Of a stretch of 64,000 bases of DNA, positions 1 to 12,891 are shown in pieces (the first letter of the stretch is position 1; the number at the start of each line of letters is the position of its first letter). This DNA is from Colocasia esculenta (Eukaryota; Streptophyta; Magnoliopsida; Alismatales; Araceae): assembly GCA_014218235.1 (NCBI GenBank), contig CM024753.1, positions 5,952,001-6,016,000 of the forward strand, written 5' to 3'. The notes beneath the pieces are model-generated. The model was not told the DNA's origin, made no database searches, and worked only from the letters and a program-made list of their open reading frames with translations. Both the position numbers and the translations under genes were made by a program.

Positions 1-2749
1 AGAAAACGGGTCCGTCGTGCCTCGAGTGCTCGAAGGCCGAGGGAAAACGGTAACGGTAGATAAAATGCGCGAGTCAAAAAGGAAACAATTATATTTAACA
101 AAATAGGATATTTAATCATTTATTTCGATAATTTACCGAATACATTATTGCATAATTTATCAAGGTCAAATGGCAATTTACAATGTTATGTGTGTGCAAG
201 TGTAAGAAATCTTGAGGATATGATAAGTCGTGCAAATGTCATTTTTATTAATTTAACAAGTCAAATTAATTATAACATGGTTTAATCATGGCTAATTAAG
301 GGTTAAATAGCCAAACAGCAGGGCATGTACACAATTTAATAGTTCTGGCCGAAATTTTGAAACGCGACGGACCTACCCGTCGCGATTCAAGTCGCGACGG
401 GGCATCCTGTCGCGTTCAGGTCGCGGTGGTGCAGGCTGGCGCGACAGGCGAACCGGCCGGCCTGACCTGGTTTGGGTTTGAGAACGCGGCGGTGAGGCCC
501 GTCGCGTTCATGACGCGGCCTTAATTCCGACCGCGACACTCCTCTTATCGCGGCGTATCGCGCCGCCGCGATAACAGGGGCGGTCCTGGTTTTTCCCTTT
601 TTCTCTGGGCGAGTCCTCTGTGATATAGGGACGTTCTAAATTCCATATAAAATAGTACGGTGGTCCAAAAAGCATGAAACCAGTTTTAAACGAAAGTAGA
701 CATGTATATCTATCAACATACATGATTAATTTGAAAATAGACAAGGTTTAGCCACGCATTGATCAGGTTACTTTTCGGTGACCTAAATAGGCGCAGTCAG
801 AGTTCAATGAATTAATTAGAGATGTATACATGATGAAAAATTCTGAAACCAGCGGGGTTTGAAAGCTGACATGTAGTAGTATTTATGATAATTTTATCAT
901 AGAATGATGTCAAGTTTTCATGAGGTTAAAAAGAAACAAGGAGGGTCGAGTGCACAGATCTGATAGATATTCAAAGATTTAATTCTCCCTCATGGGAGAT
1001 CGAAATCAAGCAAGACTAGGGGCGTTTGAAAGCTATTACATGGTAGTATTAATGAGAATTTTATCATAGCATGGGAACAAGTACGTGCAAGGTGTTAGAG
1101 AAAACATGAGATTCGAGTTCATGGTGACATCAGGATTTCACGAATTAAATTCTCCAAATAGGTAAACAAAATACCACGAAATCATAGGGCTTTTGAAGAG
1201 GTACATGAAGGCTACCTAGGGTAATTATTCACGATTTTTTCTTGAGAGATTGCCTACCTTTTTCGTGAAGGAAGAAAACCCTAGTTTAGATGACGAAAAA
1301 TCTGAAAACCCTTCTTGTTCTAGCCTCCTCCTCCTTGCTCCTTTGTCTCCAGCCCTTCTCCTCTTTCTCCAGAGCTCTAGCCACGAAAATAGGTTGCTAA
1401 GGATGAGTTTTTTGATGTATATGGCCAACTATAGGAGTCCTACTCATTATAAGAGTCCTCATTTCCATTAAACTCTAATTTCCTTCTTTATCTCTCATTT
1501 CTCTTATTTATCCACCTAATATGGCTAGGGAGAGAGCTAATTTCGTGGCCAAAGGGTTAGGTGGTGTAAGGACTCTTATTTAAGATATATATGAGTTATT
1601 TAGCGTTTATCTTAACCATTTCCTATTTATTTAATTAATTAGGTACGAATTTCACCTATTTACCTCTCATTCCATGATGGGCTAACCCTATTTGGGCCCA
1701 TTTCATTGGGTTTGGGTTATTAGAGTAACCCATCAATCATTTAGCTAATGTGTATTGCTTTAATTCCCTTTGTTTCTATTTATTTCTCTTTTATTCTAAT
1801 TAAATTGGTTCATCTCATTATTTAAATAAAAATTTTATTTTATTGGATTTTAAAAATCAAGGGTGCTACAACATCTATGTCTGTGCGGGTGTTGTGTTTT
1901 GACTTGCTTGTGCTTATGTTGTGTTTTCTCCGGGGCGTTGAGCTGAGCTCCATCTGGATGACTGACATTGAGCTATTACGCCAGTGAGCCTGGGCGTTGA
2001 GTGCGACTCCATCCAGTGTGTGCCCCTTGCGGTGGTTACAAGCGGGTTTCCGTGGGACCTCTTATCCATCGTTTGAGTCCGACCTAGGGGAAACCAGTCG
2101 TGGACCAGAGGAGAGGGAGAGCGTCTGAGTGTGCACACATGGTTAGGGTTGAGGACTCTGTGGTGTCGAGGCGCCAAGCCATAGGCCCTAGCTAGTCCTA
2201 CTTTCTTATGTGAGTGTGTGTGACAGTTGTTGCGTGTCTTGTTGTGTGCTGTTGAGCCTGCGAGGTTCCAATTTTCTGACACACTTCTGTGAGGAGTTGG
2301 ATGTCATGCCACCAGTTTCTGTGTTCTAGGGCAGCGTTTCTTTAGCGTAGTTTATTTCTTGCACTTGTAGTACTATTTTCCAATAGTGGTTAGAGTCCCT
2401 ACTAGGTCTCTTCTTTAGACTTACTCCCTTCCCTTTCAGGTGGTTCGTCGTCGGCTCCTGATGCTGAGGACCTGAGTCACTCCGGTGCGGGACCTAGTTA
2501 GTTGCTAAGAGTGGTACTCTTTAGTGTACGTACTTGTTGTACTCTTTCCTTTTGTTGGATTTGCTCTGAGTTGTGCCATGACATTATATATATAGTGGTT
2601 TGTTTTTAGTTCTTGTGATGTGTACATTTTCTTATATGATCTCCTCAGACACTTACTTTTAACCCTTCCAAGCTTCGGCTCGTAGGTGGCGGTTCAGGGT
2701 TCGGGTTACTGGTGTGTAACTAGTAATTCGAATCCTAGGTCGTTATAGC
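1..2749 (+). repeat. Retrotransposon-derived DNA, probably LTR and leader of the gypsy fragment that follows
   Basis: No open reading frame here resembles a known protein. The stretch runs straight into a degenerate primer-binding site at 2750, so at least its right part is probably long terminal repeat. No second LTR copy lies in the window, so the LTR boundaries cannot be fixed. About 365-565 is a CpG-rich block with repeated CGCGAC/GTCGCG words inside AT-rich DNA. A line ending in GGGTGCTACA at about 1863-1872 looks like another LTR end. Assignment is inferred from position only. Confidence 0.35.
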
Positions 2750-4192
2750 TGGTATTAGAGCCTGATCTGTCAAGATATATAAAGAAATGGCACAAGTTGG
2801 TAACTTAGAGCATGAATAGTACAATAGCAGCAAGCATGCCAAAGTAAATTTGTTTATTAATTGGTGTGCATGTCCTGCATAGGTCCATTATGGCACCGAG
2901 GCGATGCCGTGTTGAGGAGGTGGCTGAGCAGGCACCTCAGCGGGAGGCTCGGGATGCCCCACCTCCGCAGCAGGCGCAGCTTGGACTGCAGGACGCGCAC
3001 AGTGGTGTTGCACCACCACCACCGCCACCACCCCCTCCCCAAGCTGCACCTGAGTTCAACTGGATTAGTTTTATTGAGGGATGACACAACTAGTTACCCA
3101 GCACCGTGATGCTCCAGCACCTCAGGGAGGTCACGAGATTTGTTGAGGGAGGTTTTTACAGTTTCAACCTCCCTAGTTTGAGGGGCAGCCAGACCTGACG
3201 CAGCTCGATCGTGGTTAGACGTTGTGGAACGACCCTTCCGTTCCATGGAGTGTGCAACAGAGGAGAGGGTCTTGTTGGCGAGTTACCAATTGTAGAGTCA
3301 AGCACTGGCTTGGTGGACTTTAGAGTTTGTTGCAGCTTTTGAGAGAGCTTTCTGCCCCACCTATGTCAGAATTGAGAGGCTGTACGGTTCCTAGACTTGG
3401 CATAGGGCGAGATGATTGTGGTCCAGTACAGAGCCAGATTCTTGGAGTTAGGGCGCTATGCGCCACAGATTATGGCAGATGAGAGCTTGAGGGCCCAATA
3501 GTTTGTGAGAGGACTGAGGCCAGAGCTCAGGTAGGCGACGATAGTTACTCACGTCACCGACTTGGACGTGGCCTATCAGACAACGTCAGCTTTGGAGGCT
3601 GACACTTTACGAACCCATGGGCAGACTAGAGTTGTTCAGGCGCAGGTGGGTCCGTCTTAGCAGAGGCAACATGAGAGTACTTCCTAGTAGGTTTTGAGGA
3701 CCATGACTTCTTTTGTGTCTTCCTCTGTGGGGACGTCGTCGAGGTCAGGGTCTAGGAGGAGGTTTCGTCGAGACAGGAGGCAGTCAGAGCAGAGGCAGCT
3801 TTAAGTAGAGAGCGTCCAGCAATCTGCTGGGCAGCCACAACAATATGGCCAGCGTTCTTGCTGGTAGATGTTATCGGTGTGACTAGTTTGGTCACATGGC
3901 GCGAGATTACCCCCTGTTACCTCGAGACACACAACACAGAGTCAGCCCCAGTTGTGTACTCAGCAACATCGAGTTCCTGTACATCAGCATCACCATTAGA
4001 CATTGAGTTCAGGCAGGCTGAGGACCAGGGCCTGTGTCATGCATATGACCCGAGCAGAGGTAGAGGCGGCTCAGCTTGTGGAACTGTGACTATTTGTGAT
4101 TTTACAGTCAGAGTTTTGTTTGATTCCGGTGTCTTCCACTCTCTTGTTTCTGATGAGTTTTTAAACTCTCTTTCAATGGTAGGTTACGATAG
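2750..4192 (+). mobile_element. Truncated, decayed Ty3/gypsy retrotransposon (PBS, gag, zinc knuckle, start of protease)
   Basis: It begins with TGGTATTAGAGCCT (2750-2763), one base from the initiator-Met tRNA primer-binding site common in plant LTR elements. A gag start follows at 2890 (MAPRRCRVEE), with a proline run and then FNWISFIEG. A frame change and stop come at about 3082. Later gag pieces are readable in other frames, for example RPFRSMECATEERVLLASY at about 3233-3290. At 3865-3910 there is a CCHC-type zinc knuckle (CYRCD, stop, FGHMARDY) with an in-frame TAG and with the last Cys replaced by Tyr. A retropepsin start with VLFDSGVFHS follows at about 4110-4140. The similarity stops near 4192, before reverse transcriptase, where an A-run begins. 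The element is dead: several stops and frameshifts, no RT or integrase. The architecture fits a Tekay/Del-type chromovirus, but the clade is inferred from gag style only. Confidence 0.8.
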
Positions 4193-5598
4193 GCCTATCG
4201 AAAAAAAAAAAGGGTTTTTGATGCAAAAAAATTGACGAATAATTTTTGATGTATATGGAAGAATAACACAAATTGGCCCAATTATATTTTTAGGCCCTGC
4301 TTTTAACAGAGAATATTTAAAAGCACTCTACTTATTTTTATTTAAGTTATATGCTTCTTTTCCGGCTACATGGACTCATGCTCCCGGATTCCGTTCATGA
4401 TGTTACCCATCCTTGGCCGTCGCCAGATGGGGCCAAAGTTTTGGACCCGCCGGTGTCCTCTCCACTGCGGGGCCCACTAACGCCGGAGACGGAAGGCCAC
4501 GTATTCTCTTTTCACGGTCCAGATCGCGAGATGTGGACGGTCCTCTGATGTCCCTCGGCCGCTCCAACCCTTTCACTAGCTTCGTGGGCCCTCCATACAT
4601 GCAAACGCCTTCATCAAGTGCCCTACCACGAGACAGCCTGTAGGACTCCTATTTCTCATTGGCGGCTTGGTTGATTTGTCGTCACCAAGCCTTGCGGGCG
4701 TCACCGCTAAAGATATTACCCAATTAAATACAGCCGTCAATGACTCACCCACAGTGGAGGACGATCCAAACCTTTGTTTCCCCCTCCCACCGGCAACCTC
4801 TGTCGAGATAATCTCCCCGAAACTACGAGATTGCTATTTTCTCGCCAACTTCTTCTCGCGAGATATACGTAGAGAGAGAGATGCGGAGGTGGAGATAGAG
4901 ATAGACGGAAAACGAGTGCGCGCGCGCGAGATAGAGAAATTGGGGTGGAAAATGGAAAAGGGACGAGGAGAAGAAGCCGTCTGGGGTTTCGCTGTCCCGT
5001 CTCCCTGACGTCACCGGAACGGCCCTCATCTTTGCTTCCTCCCGGTCCGCATTCCATTCCCCGTCATACGAAAAGCGAGATATGAGAGAGAAGACAGCGA
5101 TATGCATGAGAGAGAGAGAGAAGAGAAGAGGGAGACAGGTGTGGGGTGGGGCGGGGGGAGACCAGAGAGAACTCTTTGTTGTGAAACACACTAGGAAGTA
5201 GCTAGCTAGCAAGTAAAAGCAAGCCGCGCCCACACTGCTGGACCGACTACAAAGGAAGAGAGAGCAGCCAACGGAAGGGGAGACTTCGAAGTGGTTTGGT
5301 TTCTGCCCTCGGGGGGAGTCTGGTTATCACAGGGAAGCTAGCTGTAGAGAGGAAGCAAGAGCCGTGTTGCCTTACTACACCGAGAGTACAGTAGAGGGGG
5401 GGAAGTGTCCACGGCGGGCCGAAACCCACAGATGTGCGAGCTCTCCCCCTTCAAAGGCGCCAGCTTTCAAGCGGGCACTGGACGGACGCAACAGATGGGG
5501 GGCTAGATCTGAAGAAGGCAGAGGGGCGGAGGGAGGGGGGAGAGGAAGAGGACAAAGGTCCTGGACCCTGCTAGGAGGGGGCGGGGGGAGAGGAAAAG
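4193..5598 (+). promoter_or_regulatory. Upstream and leader region of the trihelix gene
   Basis: No protein-coding gene is recognisable. From about 4830 to 5598 the strand is strongly purine-rich, with GAGAGA tracts at 4870-4915 and 5095-5150 and a GA/GGA-rich run at 5510-5598 directly before the start codon. GA-rich leaders are common in plant transcription-factor genes and can bind GAGA-binding BBR/BPC proteins, but that role is inference here. I cannot place a TATA box or transcription start with confidence. Several short upstream ATGs exist (for example at 5107 and 5364), so the leader may carry uORFs. Confidence 0.4.
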
Positions 5599-8404
5599 AT
5601 GCAATCGCAGTACGGCGTCCCTGAGATGCAGCAGTTCATGGCGGACGGTGGATGCTCCCCCGTCTTCTCCATCGGCACTGCTGATATGCAGGTCTCTTCC
5701 CAGGCGCAGAAGCAGCAGCACCACCACCACGGCCACCACCTCCAGCACCCGCACCAGCACCCGCACCAGCAGCACCAGCAACAAGCGCAGCGGCAGCTCC
5801 ACCACCACCAGCACCTGCATCTCCACCACCACCTCCCGCAGATGCAGCTGCAGCAGCCGGTGGCCCTACCCCCGCCACAGGCCTTCCAGCACTTCCACCC
5901 CATCCCGGTGACTCAGCAGCTGTTCCAACATGGCCCTCAATTCCAGCTGTTTCAGCAGGAGCAGCAGCGGAGGATACACCAGCAGCTGGTGCACCTGGGG
6001 TTGGAGATAGAGTCGGGCCCGGAGAGCTCGAGCTCGCCGACTCGGAGTATTATTCCCGCCGCCGCCGGGAGTGGAGGGGGAGGGATTCCCCCTTTCCTCG
6101 GCGGCGCGAGCTTCAAGTTGGCCGTGAATGAGAACAGCGGCGGCGGCGACAGCAGAGATAGGCTTAACGACGATGAGGGCATCCTCCAAGGGGATGAGGG
6201 GTCGGACACCCACATACACCTATGGAACACCACCAGGGAGGAGGAGCCCGGCATTAAAGAACCCTTCTGGTACTTTTTCACTCTCCATCTTCTTCCAAAG
6301 GAACCTTTTGAAAGAAAACAATTGCATATTTTAGCTAAGAGAAAATTTAGAGATCAGAACTAGGCCATATCATGTTGCAGTCCTGAGATCGAAACAACGA
6401 TCAGGCTATGTATGTCCGCAGAAATGGAGCCTTAAATTCTCTCCGGCCAATGCCCCGATTCGAACTGTTTTCCATCCTCTTTGTCTATTTTGTGGGCTAC
6501 GAACCAAAAAATCCCACGCCTTTTTTCTTCTTTCTATCCTTAAAATGATGATTCAATCAAGGATCTACTGTCAGGACAAACGATTTCTACGATTCCATGC
6601 TTGCTACCTTCTAATTTGGAAGGAAAGGAAAAGTAGATTGGAATCAGAATGTGGGTTCGCTGTAATTTGCATAGTTGATTACCCAAATGCGGAGCCTTGA
6701 ATCGTTTGCAAATTACTAAAGTTCAGTCTTTTAAAGTTCCCATCCGTTCCATTCTCCAACAGCTTTCATGGGTTGCTAATCTGTCTGTTCGTCCACCTTC
6801 CGTTCTCAAATGGTCTTACTTCCTCTTTTCCTCGCTGTTGCTTCCGTCGCTGCCATTGTCGCTCTCTCAGGCGCCCTCTGGATGTGGACTACATCAACAG
6901 GAACAACAAAAGATGCAAGGAGAAGCAGGCGGAGCCCGCCGACAGCGGTAAACACTGCAAGAGCGGCAGAGAAGGCGAGAACGTTGACGACGGCAACAAC
7001 AGCGCCAGCAATTACAAGCTCTTCAGTGAACTCGAAGCCATCTACAAGCCCGTCGGTGGCGGCGGCGACGGCAGCGGCAGCAGCAGCCTCGCGGTTCTAA
7101 ACAACAACCAGCAGACGGGTTCCGGCTCGGCCCTCACGGGCGAGAATCCGCAGGCCATGGCCGCCGAGCCGCAGGTCGACTGGGGCCACACGACGGAGGA
7201 CGCCGACCAGGGTTCCGACACCTCGACCGGGGAAGAGGCCGCGCAGATCGATAAGCCCAACAAGAGCAGCGGCGGCAGTAGCGGCGGCCGCAGGAAGCGG
7301 AAGCGGAAGCAGCAGCTGAGCTCCATCGCCTCCTTCTTCGAGAGCCTGGTGAAGAGGCTGATGGAGCACCAGGAGGGCCTCCACCGCAAGTTCCTGGAGG
7401 TGCTCGACAGGAGAGACCAGGAGAGGATAAACCGAGAGGAGCTGTGGAGGCAGCAGGAGGCCGCCAAAACCACCCGCGAAGCGACGGCTAGAGCACAGGA
7501 GCAGGCGCTGGCGTCGACCCGGGAAGCGGCCATCATCTCCTTCCTAGAGAAGATCACAGGGGAGAGCTTAAACCTCCCCACAAGGGAGCAGTTCCAGTCC
7601 CAGTTTCCCGAGGAATCCTCGCAGAAGGAAGGGCCCAAGCACGCGGACCAGCCGGACGCCTACGCGGTCGCCCCAGTGGACGGCAGCGACGCCGACGTCA
7701 ACCACAACTCCGGCAACGCCGACCCGGGCATCGTCAACCCGAGCCGGTGGCCCAAAGCGGAGGTGCAGGCTCTGATCCGCGTGAGGAGCAGCCTGGAGGC
7801 GAGGTTCCAGGAGCCGGGCCTCAAGGGCCCCCTGTGGGAGGAGGTGAGTGCCACCATGGCCTCCATTGGCTACCAGCGCAGCGCCAAGAGGTGCAAGGAG
7901 AAGTGGGAGAACATAAACAAGTACTTCCGCAAGACGAAGGACAGCCCCAAGAAGAGGTCGCAGCACTCGAAGACCTGTCCCTACTTCCACCAGCTCGACC
8001 AACTCTACTCCAAGTCGCTGAACAAGGCCGCCACGCAGCAAGCGGGTGCCGCCGCCGCCACCCCTTCCACCGGCCGAAGGGATAGTTCCGAGCTCCTCGA
8101 CGCCTTGGTCGTGCCCAACGAGCTGCAGTCTCCGAGCCTTCGGTTCCCCGACGTGGACGCCGCAAGGCAGCTGGAGTCCGGCAGCAATAAGGGGGACGCC
8201 GACGACAACCACGAAGCCAGCGGCAGCGCGACTGCCGGGCGGCGCGACATGGAGGACGGGGAGGACGGCGAAGGAGACGAAGAAGGTGAAGGTGATAGCC
8301 AGGAGCAGGCGGCCAGGAGCCGAGGGCGCGACGACGGCAGGCCTGAGCACCACGACCACTCTTCCCGTGATGTCGCAGTCTTTTTCCGACGTCTAGAATC
8401 CTAA
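5599..8404 (+). CDS. GTL2-like: Trihelix transcription factor, GTL2-like (two exons: 5599-6269, 6871-8404)
   Basis: Nuclear DNA-binding protein of the GT-2 branch of the trihelix family, which binds GT-elements in promoters. The coding sequence joins 5599-6269 to 6871-8404. The intron has a GTACTT donor and CTCTCAG acceptor, and the joined codon gives FW-RPLD. The predicted product is 734 residues. Residues 35-125 are rich in His and Gln. A basic stretch RRKRKRKQQ near residue 365 is a likely nuclear signal. It is followed by a helical, charged region (about 375-455, with ERINREELWRQQEAAK), probably the coiled coil of GT-2 proteins. The C-terminal trihelix is complete at about 515-605: RWPKAEVQALIRVR, LWEEV, KRCKEKWENINKYFRKTKD, CPYFHQLDQLY. 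The N-terminal trihelix is mostly missing: only INRNNKRCKEK and NYKLFSELEAIY remain. An acidic tail follows. Arabidopsis GT2L/GTL2 (At5g28300) is the nearest relative I recall. The start is the first ATG of the open frame, and the reading frame is clean. Confidence 0.9.
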
Positions 8405-11400
8405 AGCAGCCAGCAGCAGCAGCGTGTCTCGTCCACCCGCCAGTACCGGACTCTGCCTCTTCCTTCTAGTACTACTACGTCCTCTCTCCTTCTTCTTCTC
8501 TTTGTTGTGAGGTTTGAAGTATGTGCTGTTTAATATCTGAGAGAAATCAACAATATCATCATCGATCCTTAATAAGAATGGAAGCCATGTAACATCCATT
8601 GCCCACCACACAGGGAGGTGCTGTTCCTTCTGGTTTGAATCACTGCTAAGGCTGTTGCGATATCCGACATGTCAATCAAGTTCTCCATCTCTTATCAATT
8701 CCAGGGCCTACCGCCATTAAATCTACTCCCCCCCTTCTCCCCCATCTCGCCCATCGATTCTGTTCTTCGAGCTCGACGTGGTTCTAACCTTGCGTTCGTT
8801 TGCTGATCTGCTCAAGAGAGGTGTGATTACTTGCTTTTCCTTCTTTTTTTTTTCCCGCCTAATGAGAACAAACTGCCACATCAGTTCTAATAGTCACATC
8901 TGAGGCATGTGTAGAAGGTGAACGGTGGCGACGGGCAATACCGCTTCCTTTGTTTATTCCAAGGCATGCATGGCATGTCCTCTTTGGGAGGGCATCGGAT
9001 CGGAGTGAGGGCCGGGCGCCCAGGTGGCTGACACGGCACTGCCTCGTCGGAATCTCGGCCACGTAGGAGGAGAGCCCTTCCCTCTCTCCCACATCCACCG
9101 CCGCGTGCGTGCGAGTGGCGTCTTGGGAATCCGCGTCGGTCTGGAAAATCGCCGTCGGCGTGATCTATGGCTCGAAGCCTCGAAGAGCTCATATGGTTGT
9201 TGTGGGCGTTCACATAGAGAAAGAGAGAGGAGAGTGTGGGGGACAAGAATCAGCGTGAGTTTGCGGTTGATCGGGAAGAATGAGATCGATGACGTCACCT
9301 ATCGATAACACACGGCTGTGCACATGCACGTGGTGCCCATCCGTTTCCCCACACCTCCATATCTCTCTCTCTCTCTGCTCACCTGTGAGCTACTGAGAAG
9401 AGACCAAGAGCTGAATTAAGACTCGCAGTCATCCATTAGATTTCTCTCTCTCTCTCTCTATCCATTTGTCTTCTCTGTTTGCTCGCAGTGTTGCTCAGAA
9501 AATGAATGCCGCTGTTGTCGCAGGGGGGGGGGGTGGTATATGGCTGTGGCCACTGTGGCCAATTTGCTGGGTACCCTCCTCGATCGGCTCTTATCCAGGT
9601 GGTACGGGCCCCGTGAATACAAATACTGTCCCTGGCCTTCTATCGGCACTGTTGTGTGCATGTGCTTCTCCATTCTTCTCAGTCCCACTGTTGGGGGTAA
9701 CCCTAACACACTTTGGCCTTCGCCAGGTAGCTGCAATTGGAGCCGGTGTGGGAGAGTAGGCGACGGCTCCCCAACCCCCATCAGCACCCAGCACCACCAT
9801 CTCTCTCACTACAAAGCCCGAAGGGGGTGCCATCATGATGTGGATACCTTTGGAGGCTTCGCCGTGCCGTGTGTGGTGGGGATCCTGCAGCGCAGCTGCC
9901 CTTCATGACTCCACCACAAAATAATGCCCAGAGTAGATAGCAACTCGTCTCTATCAGATGGCTAGGGAAGGGCCGTGCCGCTCGCTGGGGAAACACAGGC
10001 AAACGCCCCTCGAACAGACCACCTCCTCAACCCCCCCCCCCCCCCCTCTCTCTCCATCGCTCTCCTCCCGAGCAAGACGATACCCAGCGGTGTTCCGATC
10101 TGCCATATCAGGCAAATGCCCCGGTTCTGTGTGAGTGTCGACTTCTCTCCTCCTTCCTACACATCTGATATTCGTTTCGCTAGCTGCCCACCTGTGCCTT
10201 CCAACTGTTCGGCCATCGCGTCTGCATGGACTCATCCCCTGTGGGCCGGGCCGGGGAGTCCACACTCTGCGCTCGCGACGCACTCGGGCTTGCGACCATG
10301 ACGTGTACCGACGCTTGTCATTTGTCGTCTCATGTACACAGAGAGAGACAGCAGAGATGAAGAGATATAGAGAGATGGAAGGGAGGAGAGAGATGTGTGC
10401 ATTGGATCCCGACCACATGGGCCGAAGTGTACGTGGGATGGCGACGGCTTTCCTAGCGACACGCATCACGCGGCCGCCGGACACATGGGAGAAGAAGGCA
10501 CGAGGTGGACGGGAAGGGGGGCGGCGCCGTGCCACAACTGTGGCGGAGCTGGGTGTGCTGGGGTTTGTCTCGACTGCAGGTATGAGCCCAAAATTAGGTA
10601 CCGGAGGGGAAGAAGAAAAGTCACATATACATGCATATGGGCATGCACACCCCGGCAAGGCCAGGGTTGCAACTGATGGTGCCATTTATCTCCCGGGCCA
10701 CCCCTCCCCCATTTGCCGTCGCCAGTCCAACGGGGGTACCACAGTTTTTGTCGGTTTGTCGCCCTCCCTTGCTCTCTTTCAAAGCTTTCGATGTTAGCAC
10801 TTTAAACTGCTAGACTACTCAGACCAGGTTATCATTATATCAAGATCGATCCTTAATTGGATCATGCATAAGATCAGATTATCAAAAAAATCTGTTGAAA
10901 GAGAGAACTAATTAAATGCATGGTCCGTGTCTTTGATGTTTGTTTGCTTTTAAATGAATGGACAATTGGATCCAAAGTAATCCCTCTGTAAAATATAATT
11001 ACTGAAGCATTACTCTTATATGCATATAAAATATTAATCCTCCTAGATTATAAGTACAGAAATACCCATGCAGTTAAATGATGCCCAAGAACCCATGGCG
11101 GTGCAATGGTGTATTAATGAAAGAGTTATTTTGCATATTATTTTTATATTAGTATTATTTGATATGGTTCTTTTTTAACTATTGAATTGAGATTTTAAGG
11201 ACACTTTCTACACAGTTAGCCTTTAAGGCAAGTTAGTTTCACTTATCTGACGGTGGGTGGTGGTCATCATGCCTAACCAGAGACATATTGCGAGGTTATA
11301 TACGTATGAAAATAAGAATACCATTTCTGCAATTATATAGAAGAGGCTAATTATCTATTAATTTAATTACAATAAATTTGCCACTGCCAGTGTGACCCTC

Positions 11401-11459
11401 CGATCATCATCAAAGGCTGCTGCTCTTAGAAATTAGATGGTAAAAGAAAAAGTGGCAAG

Positions 11460-11460
<1 letters not shown>
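8405..11460. other. 3' flank of the trihelix gene and intergenic DNA
   Basis: After the trihelix stop there is a CT-rich tail; the transcript probably ends near 8570-8620, where AATAAGAATGG occurs. The remaining DNA is moderately GC-rich to about 10800 and AT-rich after that. It holds CT microsatellites at 9363-9377 and 9444-9460 and a run of 17 C at 10031-10047. Long open frames occur on both strands around 9540-10800, but they overlap one another, lack recognisable domains and have no homopolymer-independent support. I annotate no gene here. Confidence 0.5.
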
Positions 11461-11505
<45 letters not shown>

Positions 11506-11518
11506 ATATATATATATG
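11461..11518. repeat. Poly-A followed by (TA)n microsatellite
   Basis: About 15 A residues are followed by about 40 bases of alternating TA with two TAT-TAT interruptions. Confidence 0.95.
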
Positions 11519-11776
11519 GCGAGCAGGAACATAGCATTTTATAGATATTATGATCTAGAATATATGCCTTGCTTTAAAATCTTCAATACTTTATGAACAC
11601 CTTCAGTGAAAAAAGCTCATCGTAGAGATATAGTTGCTCCTTTAAATGGAGACTTGGACTAATAAATATCTATTCTTGCTCATACTATTTCCCAAATCTT
11701 AGTTTAGTAATCCTAGAGGATTCAAGAATTATTATTATCTTTTGAAACAAAAGGTCTCCGTAGATGGGGCTCACTT

Positions 11777-12034
11777 TTTTTTTATAACAAGAACCCCCAA
11801 CCTAGTGTCACTTTTGCAAGTTCAAAGATTGATGTTCGCAGACTCTAAAGTTAGGATCTAACTTCCTCTACTTTCTATGTGCCCATATAAACATATTTTA
11901 TTTGGCCGAGAAAATTTTAGACTTACTATCTCGAAGATTACATGTAAATTAGATACACCTCTAGGAATTGAACTTGAGACCTTCTACTTAGAGATAAAAA
12001 ATTTACCGATCGACCCAGTCAGAGTCATCTAAAA
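11777..12034 (-). mobile_element. SINE, degenerate copy (family copy C)
   Basis: It matches, in reverse orientation, the two better preserved copies at 41024-41286 and 49594-49854: T-rich tail on the left, then AACAAGAACCCC..., and a tRNA-like part at the right end with AATTGAACTTGAGACC and CGATCGACCCA. An imperfect target-site duplication GGGGCT(C/T)ACTT flanks it at 11766-11776 and 12035-12045. Its length of 258 bp agrees with the other copies. The sequence is more diverged, so it is probably the oldest of the three. Confidence 0.8.
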
Positions 12035-12717
12035 GGGGCTTACTTGTACTCAAAAGCATGACTAATTGATCAATGAATTCGATTAAAGTTCTTTAACTCA
12101 GATTACTTGGTGTTTCTTCCACACCTTCTTCAGTCTTCCTGCTCTCCTCTTTCATTAGAGACCCCATTAAGTCGGCGGCCAAGTAGATCTTGAGTTGGCA
12201 TGGATCAACCCTTCCGCGTTCAAGCTTTTCACTCCACTAGATGTTGCATATTAGAGAGTGCTTGTTCTCTGGCCACTGTAAATTAACATCCATTTTCACA
12301 CATCCCATGAAAATTTTTCCCCTGTCAACACCAGAAGGAATATTTCTAGGGGTGTTTAGTGAGTCAAATTAAGACCATCCTAGTTTGGAAATGCCCGGCC
12401 AGGAACCAGGAGATCTAAGGCCCGGTTAGGCCGACACTCCCCTGATTTCAATACAAAGAATAATTATATTATGTACATCTTAACATTTTTGTGCTTACCT
12501 AGAAAAGAAGGTATATTTTGTCTCAACTTGTAAAATATTATGTTCTTTTATGAGTGAAATTATCATAAGGGAGATTATTATAATTTACTTTTCAAGTATA
12601 AAGTTTGCATATGATCAGGATTCAAATTGATATTAAAACATTCTGGGCCAGCCTGGCCCCAGAAAGCCCACCCATGCCGGACCCATAAAATTTTTGAGAA
12701 GATCATAATTAAAAATA

Positions 12718-12882
12718 GGACAAATTAATTAAGAGTCCCTATCAGATTTTTAACTTATTTGTTAGTTCCTAACAGAGCTGTAACTCATTACAGTAAGTGT
12801 TATCACCTGTTACAGTATACGTTAAGTCTTGTTACAGTAAAGACCTCCCTGTTACAGTCAGGGATTTCTAATTAATTTGTCC
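12718..12882. mobile_element. Mutator-like MITE, 165 bp
   Basis: Terminal inverted repeats read GGACAAATTAATTAAGAG at the left and, on the opposite strand at the right end, GGACAAATTAATTAGAAA. A perfect 9-bp target duplication TTAAAAATA flanks it (12709-12717 and 12883-12891). Nine-base duplications are the mark of Mutator-type transposition. The interior contains repeated GTTACAG words, as in the large element at 14815. No coding capacity. Confidence 0.85.
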
Positions 12883-12891
12883 TTAAAAATA

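Noticed and set aside
9540..10800. Long overlapping open frames on both strands (up to 243 codons)
   Set aside because: No recognisable domain, frames overlap on opposite strands, and they cross low-complexity C-runs and CT tracts. They look like chance frames in GC-rich DNA.
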